Made by a program: the position numbers and the translations under genes. Below, one piece after another: positions 45,893-55,551 of a DNA stretch of 64,000 nt. Location: positions 7,299,325-7,363,324 of the forward strand of contig NC_057006.1 of NCBI RefSeq assembly GCF_000002595.2. Direction: 5' to 3'. This stretch comes from Chlamydomonas reinhardtii. Taxonomy: Eukaryota; Chlorophyta; Chlorophyceae; Chlamydomonadales; Chlamydomonadaceae. The notes under the pieces were generated by a model. That model was not told the origin of the DNA and searched no databases. It saw only the letters and a list, made by a program, of their open reading frames with translations. Numbering within the stretch: position 1 is the stretch's first letter; each line of letters begins with the position of its first letter.

Positions 45893-46887
45893 GCTGGGGA
45901 GCGGACGTGACGGGGGGCGGCGGCGGCAAGTAGCAGCACCAACAGCGCCCCTGCCTGCGAGGAGCGATGCTGCCGGAGGGGGTAGCGAGCGTGTCTGTGG
46001 GGAAGCAAGCGAGAGGGAGGGAGTCGAGCGAGCGGGAGCAGATGGGCGCTCTGGAGAGGGCGTGCGATGGGACAGTGGATGGGAGAGCGAGTGGGCTTGA
46101 AGAGAGGGTTCTGTGCAAGAAGCACAGTGGCCACCAGAGTTCTTCTATATTGTGTTGTGGGCCGCCTGCCCGGAGCGCATGGGATGCAACAGGCCTTCAC
46201 ACCAGAATGCGCTTGAGTGGCACGAAACGCCCCGCACTGCTGAAGCCTGAGATATACATATTTGTTGACTACGGTACGTTGCGGACCGATGGTAAAATGC
46301 CGCGTGAGGCTGGGCGCGCTCGAGTGGTGGCATGGGAGGCGCTGGGTGATTGACAGAGCAGCTCGGGAGCGGTGCCGCCGTGTGGCGGCTGTGGCCTTGC
46401 GAGCCGCCGAGGAGTCAAACTCAACTGCCGTCACGTAGGCTCCTTTTACTTTGCGGCAGAAACGTTGTGGCTGTAGATTGTGACGCAGACTTCACGCGTA
46501 GTGAAGCGTGAACCAGCACCCAGGGCTGTGGTGCCCGTGCAGCCTGCGAAGGGAGGCGAAGGGCCCCGTACTTACAGCGCGCTAATTGTCATGACGATAA
46601 CATGCGAGGGCATGAATACAGATTAGGAACATACTGAAATCATGGAGCGAGGAACAGGCCGCAACCTGGGAATGGTCCCAAAAGATCTGGACGGTCGCGC
46701 ACACCTCGTCCGAGAGGCACATCGCTAGCGTTTTTGTTGCAGTGACTGCGACATGTCTAGCAAACCACAACATCGCAGCTCGCGAATATGCAAATAGCGA
46801 CTTGCCCATAATATCGCAGCAGCGCTACCCTACAGCACCCTTCTGCGCTAACATCAGGGATCTGGCCCCTGGCTGATACACGGTCCG
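45893..46887. other. Convergent intergenic region (CBBY / M1AP-like gene)
   Basis: Both flanking genes end here. The right third is the 3' UTR of the minus-strand gene. No TGTAA was seen for CBBY. No gene or repeat is evident. Confidence 0.5.
46572..46576 (-). promoter_or_regulatory. Poly(A) signal TGTAA for the M1AP-like gene
   Basis: The minus strand reads TGTAA 312 bases past the stop at 46888. Confidence 0.55.
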
Positions 46888-49800
46888 CTACTCCCGCTTG
46901 TTGCCGGGCGGTGCTGCGGCCCCCGCCAAAGATGATGACGGCGTGAGCTGCAGAGCCGCCCGCCGCCCGCCAGCCGCTAGCCGCCCCGCCGCCCCCGAAG
47001 GCGGCAGCCGCCCGCTTGTCCCCACCACAGAAGCAGGACCCGGGATGTCTTGTTGCTGCCCCTGCGCCTGTGCCGCGGCCTGCTGCATCTGCTGCTGCTG
47101 TTGCCTCCGGCTGCCGCTACCACCCCGGCCGCCTCCGCCCCGATTGCCCGCGCCGCCACCACCACCACCACCACTAGCTGCTGCCCCAACGCCGCCAGCT
47201 GCTATGGCCGTGCCGCCCTGGCTCCTGCTGACAGCCTGCTGACGCGGCGGCTGCGGCGGCTGTGGCGGCAGTAGCTGCGACGGCGGCGGCGGCGGCGCGG
47301 CGGGCCCCTGCTGTGCAGCCTGCTGCTGCTGCTGGGGTGCTGCTGCTGCTGCAGCCCCCGCTGGCGGCCGGTTCCGACGGCCCGTGGTGAGTGCGGAGCT
47401 GCGACCTGCGCCGCCACTGTCGCCGCTGCCGGCGGCGGGCGCATTCAAGTAGGTTGGAAGCCCCTGTCGTGCGCCCGCGAACGCCCCAACAACGGACGCA
47501 GGCGGCTGCGCCAACTGCGGCGCCAGCGCCGGTGCAACGCCGCCCGCCGGTTGTTGCTGTTGTTGTTGCTGTTGTTGCTGTTGTTGCAGCTGTTGCTGTG
47601 GCTGTAGCTGTTGTTGCAGCTGTTGGAGATGCGGCTGCCGGTGCTGCAGCTGCTGCCCGTGGTAGTCCTGGGGGTGCTGCTCATGGTACGGGTACTGGTG
47701 CTGGTGTGTGTGGTTCTGTGCCACATCATGAGCCTCTGCCTCTGCAGCCGTTGCGTCCATAGCTGACACTCCACCTCCACCTCCGGCGCCGCCGTCCCCG
47801 CCGTCCTGCTCTCGCCCAGTTTCTCCCTGCTGGTGCTCGCCGTTGTACCCATGTTGCTGGTGCTGCAGGTGCTGGTGATCCGGCAGTGGCTGCTGCTGCG
47901 CGCATGGCACGACGGCGGCAACGGGTCGCGGCGTGAGGCGGATGCTGTCGCGCAGTAGCGCCGCCACCACCTCGTGACAGCCGCTACTCAGCATCAGCGG
48001 CGAGAAGCACTCCTCAGTTGCCGCCGCCGTCGCCGCCGCCACCTCCGCCAGTGCTGCCGAAGACTCTGCGCCTACTGCCTCATGCGGCTGCGAACCCTGT
48101 GGCCGCTCCGCCGCCGGATGCCGCGTAACTTGGCAACCGCCGTTGCCGCCGGCCTCGCCGCCGTGCTCGCCGCCGCCGCCGCCGCGAACGCCGCCCACCG
48201 GCGTGTCTGTGGGGCGGATGGACGCACGACGGTGGAACTGGTCGGCTAGTGCCGCCGTAGCATCGGCTGCATCGGCGGCGCCAGCGGCGCCGCCAGCACC
48301 AGTCTCAGCATGTTTAGGTGTTGGTATTGATGAGGCAACGGCTGCTGCGGTGGTGGCGGCGGCAGCCTGACTGCGCCGCCAGCCCGGCAGCAGGCCGAGT
48401 GAAGCCCGTGCGGCGTCCAGCGCCGCGGCGGAGGGCGGCCCCGCATGCCACCGCCGCCCACTGCGCCCGCCCGTGAGCTCATCGCTCAGCAGCACCAGCT
48501 GCTCCCTGCGCGTGCATGGACGGGTAGATAGGTCGAGGCTGCACGTGAGTGAGCAGGCAATGACAAGCAAGTAGGTTGCGGCTAGCTGCTTTCACCTCGC
48601 CCGCGCTGCGGTCAACGGGGACAAGGACACGGGCGGCGGGGCCTATCTGAGCGAGTCAAGGCACAAACTGCTTCACCGCAATGCTGCATCTCACCTGCAC
48701 GCCACCTGGCGCAGCAGGAAGCAGCCTCCGGCGCCCTGCGCCGAGCAAACGCGCATGGGGAGATTGACGACATTCACCAACACTAATTCGCTTGGCCCCA
48801 GTTGCAAGATGGACACAGTCGCACAATGGCCCGCACAAAGGTATGATCGGTGGCCCCGGCCGGGTGGCGGGTTCCCTGCTGCTGCGTGTGCCCTCTACCC
48901 CGCACAGCAGGCGCTCATGCGCCGCAATCCAATTCACGGCTCCCCCATTAGTAAGGTAGGCCCTCGTCGTCATCATCATTGTTATCAACGCATTGCTCCG
49001 CATCGCATTACTGCGCCGGCCCCGCCCGTCGCGTGTGCCCCTCACCGGCATGAGCAGGTACCAGTGGCGCAGGCTGGTGGGGGCGGGCAGCACACGGCCC
49101 GGCGGCCCCTCGCACAGCGCCGCGTGCGCCCACGCCAGCAGCGCACAGGCCGGAGACCCGCCGCTGCCGTCGCTACCGCCGCCGCCGCCGCCAGCAGCAG
49201 GCGCAGCGGCAGCGCTGCTGGCACCGTCTGTGTTGCCGTTACTGCGCTGCGGTTGCATCAGTACCTGCGCACACATCGCCGTTCGAAAATCAAAAACACC
49301 CCCCCCCTCGCTAGTAGATTGTCACGTGTGGGTGTAAGCAGCCACCCGCCAGTCACAAACCGCACACGCAGGCCGCAACCGCCGCCCCCCAGCAGGAACG
49401 CCAGTAAGTGGACTTGATGGCTAGCCAGCGACTGCTTAGGACATTCCGCAGGATTTGTGACGCGTTTGCCCGCCACAAAACCGCCGCATCCAGAGCACTC
49501 ACACACGCACCCGCACCCGCACACAGCACACCTGCGACAGCGCCGCCAGGTACTCATGCGCCGTCAGCCGCCGCCGCCGCCGCCGCCGCTGTGGCTGTGG
49601 CTGTGTAGGCCCTGGCCCTGCCCCTGACGCTGCCCCTGGCCCTGCCCCCAGCCCTAGGCCTGCTGGTTGTGGCTGCAGGTCATCTCCCAGCACCATCGCC
49701 ACGCCGCCCTCCTCCTCCTCCTCCTCGTTCGGACCCTGTAGGCCACCTGTCCCCTCCTCCTCCTCCTCGTCAGCATCTGGCGCCGGCATGAGCAACTGCG

Positions 49801-50434
49801 CACGTCGATGGCAGGGCAGGGCTGGTAAAAAGACATGTACGGTATACTTGGGAAAGCATCATTCCACCCCTACCTACCTATCATGGCCGCCCAAGCATCA
49901 CTGTTACACCCGCATGCATCCCTTAGCCGCGCACCCCAATCCGCCACGCCCCACAACCAAATACACACGTGCCATGTCCCACCCCCTACCGCCCCATCCC
50001 CGCCACGCCCCCCACGCCCCCACCTGTGGCCAGCCCAGCACCAGCGACTCGTCCACCTCGCCGCAGCCCACCACCCGCTCCACCACGAGCCGCGGCAGCT
50101 GTGCATGCGGGTGCGGGTGCGGGTCCGCCATAAATCCTTGATCATCGGCATGTGACATGCCGGCTGCCTCTGCTGCGGCCGCCGCCGCCGCCTGTGCTGC
50201 GGTGACCGGGAACGGCGCATCTGCCGCAATGAGGCCCTGCGTGTGCCGCATGACACAGCCGCCAGGAGGGCATGGGGCTCACAACCAGCACCAGAGCTGC
50301 AGCACCAGAGCTGCAGATAGCTGCTATGTGCCGGGTGTGGCCCATGCGGGCGTGGTGGCGCTGGAGACACGGTGGACGGTTTCATGCATGACAACTAGCT
50401 GCAGCAGCTGCCGTACGCACACATGGGTTTCGTT

Positions 50435-50487
<53 letters not shown>

Positions 50488-53017
50488 CACAGGCGCGCAC
50501 CTGCTCCTGCAGCTCCGTGCAGCGGCCGGCCAGCCTCAGCTCCTGGCCCGCGGCGCCCGGCGGCCCCAGCCTCACGGTGAGCGGGTCGGGCGGCGCGGCA
50601 TGGGGCGGCAGTAGCAGCCCTGACTCCACCGGGCAGTAGCTGGGGGCGTCGGGGACTGAGGCGGCGGCAGCCGGCGAGGGGCAGCGGCAGGTGGAGGGGG
50701 AGTGGACAAGGTAAGTCAGCATCTCCGTGAGCACGTGCATGCGGCACTCGTGTTCGGTTCCATCTAATTCCATCACACATGCGGGCGCATGCATACTCAT
50801 GCGCGATGGCACGCTGCCGAGGACTGCGCGGAAGTAAGGAGCCCAGCTGCCTATCTACTTACCTCGGGAGGGCGCGGGCAGCGTGGGCAGGCCGTGGCAT
50901 GTGCACAGCGGGCAGGGCGACACGCGCGGCGCCAGATAAGACACCTGACTGCCCAGCACACACCGCAGCACCACCGGCCCGCCGCCGTTACCTCCCGCTC
51001 CTTCTCCCCCTGGTGTCGCCGCAGCACCGTCCTCGTCAGCAACCACCTGGTGTCGCTGCCAGCCAGGATGGTGTGCCGCCAGCGGCGGCGGACCAAGGCC
51101 CGCAGCGGAGCCGCCGCCAGCTGCTGCAGCCGCCGGCAGCACCAGCAGTACCTCGGGGTGTGCGGGCGGCTGTAGCAGTTGCTGCACCCACCGCATGTAC
51201 ACTCGCTCCAAACCCAGGGGCTCTGTGTGCGTGCGAGTGCAAGGGGCAGTAGCAGCCCAGAGCCGTCACGTGGAGTGACACACCAGCTAGCTAAACTCCC
51301 AAACACCAACGCGCCCACCCACGCGCCCAAGAACAGAAGCAGCCCAAGCAAAGATTGACACGGACAGGCGCCGGCCGCACCCACCCGCCAGCACGGAGTC
51401 GTACTCGGCATTGGCGTGTGCCGACACCGCCTGCCGCACCGCCGCCTCGTCCGCGTCATCGTCATGGCGCCCGCCACCGGCCCCGGCACCAGCACCACCA
51501 AGGCCACCACCACCGGCCCCGGCACCAGCACCAGTGCCACCAGTGCCACCGAGGCCCCCACCACCGGCACCGGCACCAGTGCCACCAGCTCCTGGCCCTG
51601 CTGCTGGCTCCCGCGCCGAGGACTCGGCCGGCTGCAGGGCGGGCCGCCGCAGCAGCTGCAGCAGCTGTGTCGACTCCTGGGTGTTCAGGGCCAGGAAGCT
51701 GACAGACACGTGCGCTCGCGACGCCTCCTGCAGCCCCACCGGCATGCAGTCACCAATTATTACGGTAATGAAAGAGGCGTACGTCGGGCAGGCTGGATTG
51801 CAAGGGCCCCGTGCAGCCGGCTTGAAACACCCACGCCGCAAGCACGGGCCCTGCCGTACGGGCACACTAGAGCGAGGTGCCCCCGTCCCTACCTGCCGGT
51901 GCAGCGACACCCTACCTACCCGGCGTCGCGATCCCACCGCTCCCGAAACTTTTCATGCTTACGCACCTCGAGTGTGCGCGCCAGTAGCCCTCCGGGCGGC
52001 AGCGGAGCCAGGCTGTGTGTGACCACAACGATGCGGTTGCTGCCGCTGTTGCTGCCACCGGCGCTCACGGCGCCAGGTGGCACGCCCCCTCCTGTGCTCG
52101 CTGTGGCTGCGGCTGTGCGGGACACATGCGCCACCAGCGACCGCAACGCCACCACTGCAATGCGAATGCCGTGCGAATTGCAGGCAGGGGAACCAAGGTA
52201 CAACAATCATGCCTCAGACATGAGTGGGTGTAAGAGCCGGGCTTCCAGTCATACATCCAAAGAGCAGGGACCGCGTGTACCGTACTCACCCAGGCGTCGC
52301 GGGTCGGGCGCTGCCGCCGCTGCCGCCGCATCTGCTCCCGGCCCCGCTGCACCGGCCGCCCCCGCCGCTCCAGCCGCCGCCGGCGCCGCCCCGCGCAGTC
52401 GAGTGACTGCCAGCGCGAAGTCCCTCAGCTGCAGTCGCGACAGCTTGTACACCACCTGGTACGTATGTGCAGTGGGGAGGTTGAGAGATGTTGGGAGAAG
52501 ACAGAGGTGGAGGGGATGGAGACGAAATAGCCGCAGTGCATGGAGTTCAGGACAGATGCGTAGCTACGCCACAGGTCGGGTAGGTACCACTGGATCCAGA
52601 GAGGGCTCCGGAAGCACTACCGTACTGTACTGCCCACCAGTTCTCTGATCTGACCCACGCAAGGAAGTTCACAACGCGCACAGGATGTGACAAAGCACGC
52701 GTGTCATCAGGTCATGGCTCCATCACACTCGCACGCACCTGCAACTGCACCCCCGCGGCAGTTCGTTCCAGCAGCGCCAGCCCCACCTCCGCCGGATGGG
52801 AGGAGAAGTGGCTGGGCTGCTGCTGCTGCCCATACTCCGCGGCATGAGGCAGCGCGCCGTCTAAAGTGCCAGGGCCGCCGCTGAGCGCGAGGTGGTTCGC
52901 GAGCCGCAGCAGAGTGTGCCGCAGCGCCGCGGCCGCAGAGGCGTGCAGGGCATCCACTAGCAGCACCAGTCGCCGGCAAAAGGGCGCGTCGGCGGGCGGT
53001 GCAGCGCCTTGCTGCAT
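46888..53017 (-). CDS. M1AP/Treslin-like protein with long Gln-rich tail
   Basis: Eleven exons give 1281 residues: 53017-52739, 52455-52290, 52154-51967, 51727-51385, 51222-50863, 50655-50501, 50236-50024, 49795-49532, 49264-49046, 48735-48695 and 48505-46888. All phases agree, including a 41-base exon. From memory the order of motifs follows vertebrate M1AP, a vWA-like meiotic protein, and its relative Treslin/TICRR. These are a first strand RRLVLLVDALHASAAAALR; VVYKLSRLQLRDFALAVTRLR; a second strand NRIVVVTHSLAPLPPGGLLA before VSVSFLALN; VVLRCVLGSQVSYL with CPLCTC; SYCPVESGLLLP; and RHWYLLMP followed by FLLRQVACREQLVLL. The metal-site pattern DxSxS of true vWA domains is absent. From about residue 745 the protein is Ala/Gln/Gly-rich with a run of about 12 Gln and may be disordered. 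The 5' end faces the small membrane protein gene across 237 bases. Confidence 0.7.
50436..50485. repeat. (AC)n microsatellite
   Basis: About 25 AC units beside exon 6 of the M1AP-like gene, with the left flank GGGTTTCGTTTA that resembles the flanks at 7714 and 9203. Confidence 0.92.
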
Positions 53018-53254
53018 TTACTTTTGGCGCCAAAAGCCCGCTTTGCTTGAAATCCTCGGACTTGGTTGTGCAGCTCTTGCATGTGGGGAATAATGGTTTT
53101 GCAGAGGGCACCAGCTCGTCCGGGAGATGGGCATTGGGAAGGGGCTTGAGGCCGAGCCCGGGTGCGCCCATCCGCGACTGGGTTGACCATGCCAAGGCAC
53201 CAAACGTGTAACTGTGAATCGTGAATTTTGTCGCGTACCATAGAATAGCCAGCC
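53018..53254. promoter_or_regulatory. Divergent promoter between M1AP-like and small membrane protein genes
   Basis: Only 237 bases separate the two start codons, so both promoters and both 5' UTRs must fit here. No clear TATA box is visible. Confidence 0.5.
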
Positions 53255-53666
53255 ATGGGTCTGATTCGCAACATCGCGACCTTTGCGACCGCTGTTGTCG
53301 GGTGGAGCGTCGGTATCCCCTTCGTTGTCCAGGCGCGGATGAACGGCTACGTTGAGCGGTAAATTGCTCGGAATATTATGCAGCCGAGCCGCGCTCGTTT
53401 TTCCAAGCTTGTGCCCATCGTCGGCCATTTCGCCTTGTTTTCGCAGCAACCTTGCCACCTACGACGCAGCACAACGACAAAAGGCCGAGGAGGCGGTGAG
53501 CAGTCTCACACCGTTCAGCTTAAGAAGAGTCGTGCTCGCAGAGGGTCACAGCAACTCAGCGCGTCGCTTCGGCGTTCCTGGCTCACGATATCCTTACCTT
53601 GTGCATTGATGTGCCCATGCGCAGGCTATCGGCGGCCCTATCACGTCTAGCGGAGGTCATCACTGA
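53255..53666 (+). CDS. 64-residue single-helix membrane protein, unrecognised
   Basis: Three exons (53255-53358, 53447-53495, 53625-53666) join with phases 2 and 0 through GTAAAT/GTGAGC donors and CAG acceptors, ending in a TGA and followed by a TGTAA signal 292 bases on. The product starts MGLIRNIATFATAVVGWSVG, a hydrophobic helix of about 20 residues, continues with the amphipathic NLATYDAAQRQKAEEA, and ends GGPITSSGGHH. Single-helix proteins of this size with a charged amphipathic helix are common as accessory subunits of mitochondrial respiratory complexes, and that is my best guess, but I do not recognise the sequence. Three closely spaced exons with clean splice sites make it a real gene despite its size. 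The first in-frame ATG was taken. Confidence 0.7.
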
Positions 53667-53879
53667 GGCGAGCGATGTTCGCTAGAGAGAGTCGCTAGCG
53701 AGCGGAAGTGAGGGGCTCTGGCTGTGTATGGGAGGCTTGCGAGTAGAGGGAGCTGGTGTTCACTAGTGGGGAGGCAGGGAGGAGCGGCTTAGCGTGTCAG
53801 GTCGTGCCGTAGTGTGTTTTTTTTTGGCACGCGGTCACGCAAGGGGCAGGGGACAAGAACTGGGTAGGAATGGTAGAGC

Positions 53880-53884
53880 TTACA
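53880..53884 (-). promoter_or_regulatory. Poly(A) signal TGTAA for the Rdx gene
   Basis: The minus strand reads TGTAA about 390 bases past the stop at 54274. Confidence 0.45.
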
Positions 53885-53957
53885 CGGTGTGCTGTGGTTG
53901 TAGATGTTGTGTGAATCCGCTGCAGGCAGGACTCTTTTTCCGCATGGCCGCTAGCCT

Positions 53958-53962
53958 TGTAA
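53958..53962 (+). promoter_or_regulatory. Poly(A) signal TGTAA for the small membrane protein gene
   Basis: TGTAA lies 292 bases after the stop codon at 53666. Confidence 0.5.
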
Positions 53963-54273
53963 GGCATACGCGCAGACAACACGCATCATCTGGTTCCTGC
54001 CATCCTGCCACGGCTACACAACCGCTGGTCATCCCACAGCTAGGCACCGCAAAAGGCTTCAATGCCCCAATCCCAGCACGTACAGCTGCTGGAGGAACAC
54101 GGCCAACATCAGCCACCATACTTCGTTCTATTCACTATGTGCACCCAACACCCTTCCTGTCAGCTTCAGTTACCTGGGCACTTCGGTCCAACAGCGACCT
54201 AACCTGAATCCACGCGCGGGCCACTTTGCTCCGCTAACAGCAATACGCCACTTCAAACAATCCCCGCAACACG

Positions 54274-54543
54274 CTACCCGCACATGTCCTCGGCCGGCGC
54301 AGCTGGCCCCAGCTTGGCGCGGTTGGCAATGCGGTTCACCACATCCTCCTCAGCTGGGTGCGTCTTGGCCTGCAACTTGCTGTAGATGTGCACACCATCT
54401 TCCGTCGTGATTTCGAAAGACCCCGGCCGCCCGTCACCCTCGGGGTTTCCCTCCACCACCACGCCGGGGAATGCCTCCTCAATGGCATCAGCCATTGCAA
54501 TGAACGCGTCCACATGCTCCGGATCGTACTCAATGTTCACCAC
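54274..54543 (-). CDS. Selenoprotein-W-like Rdx domain without the redox motif (terminal exon)
   Basis: This exon encodes about 89 residues with the Rdx (SelW/SelT/SelH) pattern: VVNIEYDPEHVDAFIAMADA, then VVVEGNPEGDGRPGSFEITT, DGVHIYSKLQ and EEDVVNRIANR. In SelW-type proteins the first strand runs into CxxU or CxxC. Here that loop is YDPEH, so neither redox residue is present. The first coding bases are GTG GTG; upstream in the same frame there is a TGA with no ATG between. So either an upstream exon exists or translation starts at the internal ATG at residue 17. The best joint is phase 0 to 55163-54999 through a CCCAAG acceptor, giving a 144-residue protein with an organelle-type N-terminus. 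The acceptor is poor, so I keep the exons separate. Confidence 0.6.
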   Translation of the reverse strand: MVNIEYDPEHVDAFIAMADAIEEAFPGVVVEGNPEGDGRPGSFEITTEDGVHIYSKLQAKTHPAEEDVVNRIANRAKLGPAAPAEDMCG

Positions 54544-54998
54544 CTTGGGCGGAGCACGATCCAGGCCCGGTCGTCATGCGTACCGGCGTAGGCCCGCGGC
54601 GGACAGCAGCAGCGGTGAGGCCGCGTGCAGTCCACCGAGGGTGCTAGCCAGGCCTGCTAGTACGGTAGGAGGTCAGGAGTGGCGCAGGCGAGGGCGGCAA
54701 GGGGAAAAGCGTGAGGAGGCGTCCATCAGGAAAACGTGGCACGCATTTGTGTAGCATAACTGCGTGAGGAGCGCACTAAGCGTGTGGCAGCATGCTATGC
54801 TGCAAAGGGGCGCTGGCGATGCGCGTGCACGCTCTCCAGCTGAAGGGCCACCCTGTTGCACGCCCGGACGCCTACCGCCTGCACGACTATTGCCGTTTGT
54901 GACACTCATGCCTGATATGTATACCTTTCCGCTAAAATAGCAGCCTACCAGCTCAGCACGTAGCGCGCCCCGAACACGAAAGGCCCCGTCCAGCGCAC

Positions 54999-55163
54999 CT
55001 CCGCCCCCTGCCCACCTGTGCAGCTCGGGAAAGCTACTACGGCCGGGCTCTCCGCATGTACCAGCTTACGCGCGGTGACAACAAAGCTAGAGGGAGCATA
55101 CGCGCCACTTGAGCTGCCCAGCGACGCCGCGCCGCGCAGCAGCGCTAAGCCGCTCCTCCGCAT
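54999..55163 (-). CDS. Candidate first exon with organelle-targeting peptide for the Rdx gene
   Basis: From the ATG at 55163 the frame reads MRRSGLALLRGAASLGSSSG, Arg/Ser/Ala-rich and without acids, like a mitochondrial presequence. It can end at a good donor (GAG|GTGCGC) in phase 0, which fits the exon at 54543. Another donor (ACAG|GTGGGC) is in phase 1 and leads to a frame that stops at a TGA before the Rdx domain. The connection is an inference. Confidence 0.35.
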
Positions 55164-55551
55164 GGCCCTAGCCGAACCTCAACCAGCTACAGCTATGTAT
55201 GAATTACACAAATACAGGTATTGTGTCAAGTGTTGCGATACGCCTTACTGCGGTGCTTTTAGCGAACGCTCCGCAGAGCAACAGTTTAAAGCCCGCGCCC
55301 CTGGTCGCGCTCTTAATTTCAGCGCTATAGTTGAAAGTAACGAATCCATATAATGTATGCATGTTTTCTGCTGACGGTAAGACAGTCTTTTACAGCTGTG
55401 TTTTGGCTCGCCCATGCCGCAGATCTTCTCGCTTCCCTACCCTGTTTGTTGTTATGTTTGCATAAAACAATATCAAGGACAACTGCCTTAACATTCTACG
55501 TTTGTATATCCTGTGCGAATGACTGCATAGCAAGTTTGCGACGCTAGGGCG
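55164..55551. promoter_or_regulatory. Divergent promoter between the Rdx and helical-repeat genes
   Basis: This 388-base gap is distinctly AT-rich compared with its surroundings, as expected of a shared promoter. No gene is seen in it. Confidence 0.45.

Larger units (their letters stand above)
53667..54273. other. Convergent 3' region with overlapping 3' UTRs
   Basis: The plus-strand TGTAA (53958-53962) of the small membrane protein gene lies to the right of the minus-strand TGTAA (53884-53880) of the Rdx gene. The two transcripts should therefore overlap tail to tail by roughly 80-100 bases. No coding sequence is seen. Confidence 0.5.

Noticed and set aside
54559-54700. Calling a selenoprotein with Sec at the TGA upstream of the Rdx domain
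   Set aside because: The TGA is not at the family's CxxU position, no SECIS element could be shown by eye, and a splice past it is possible; kept only as a question.
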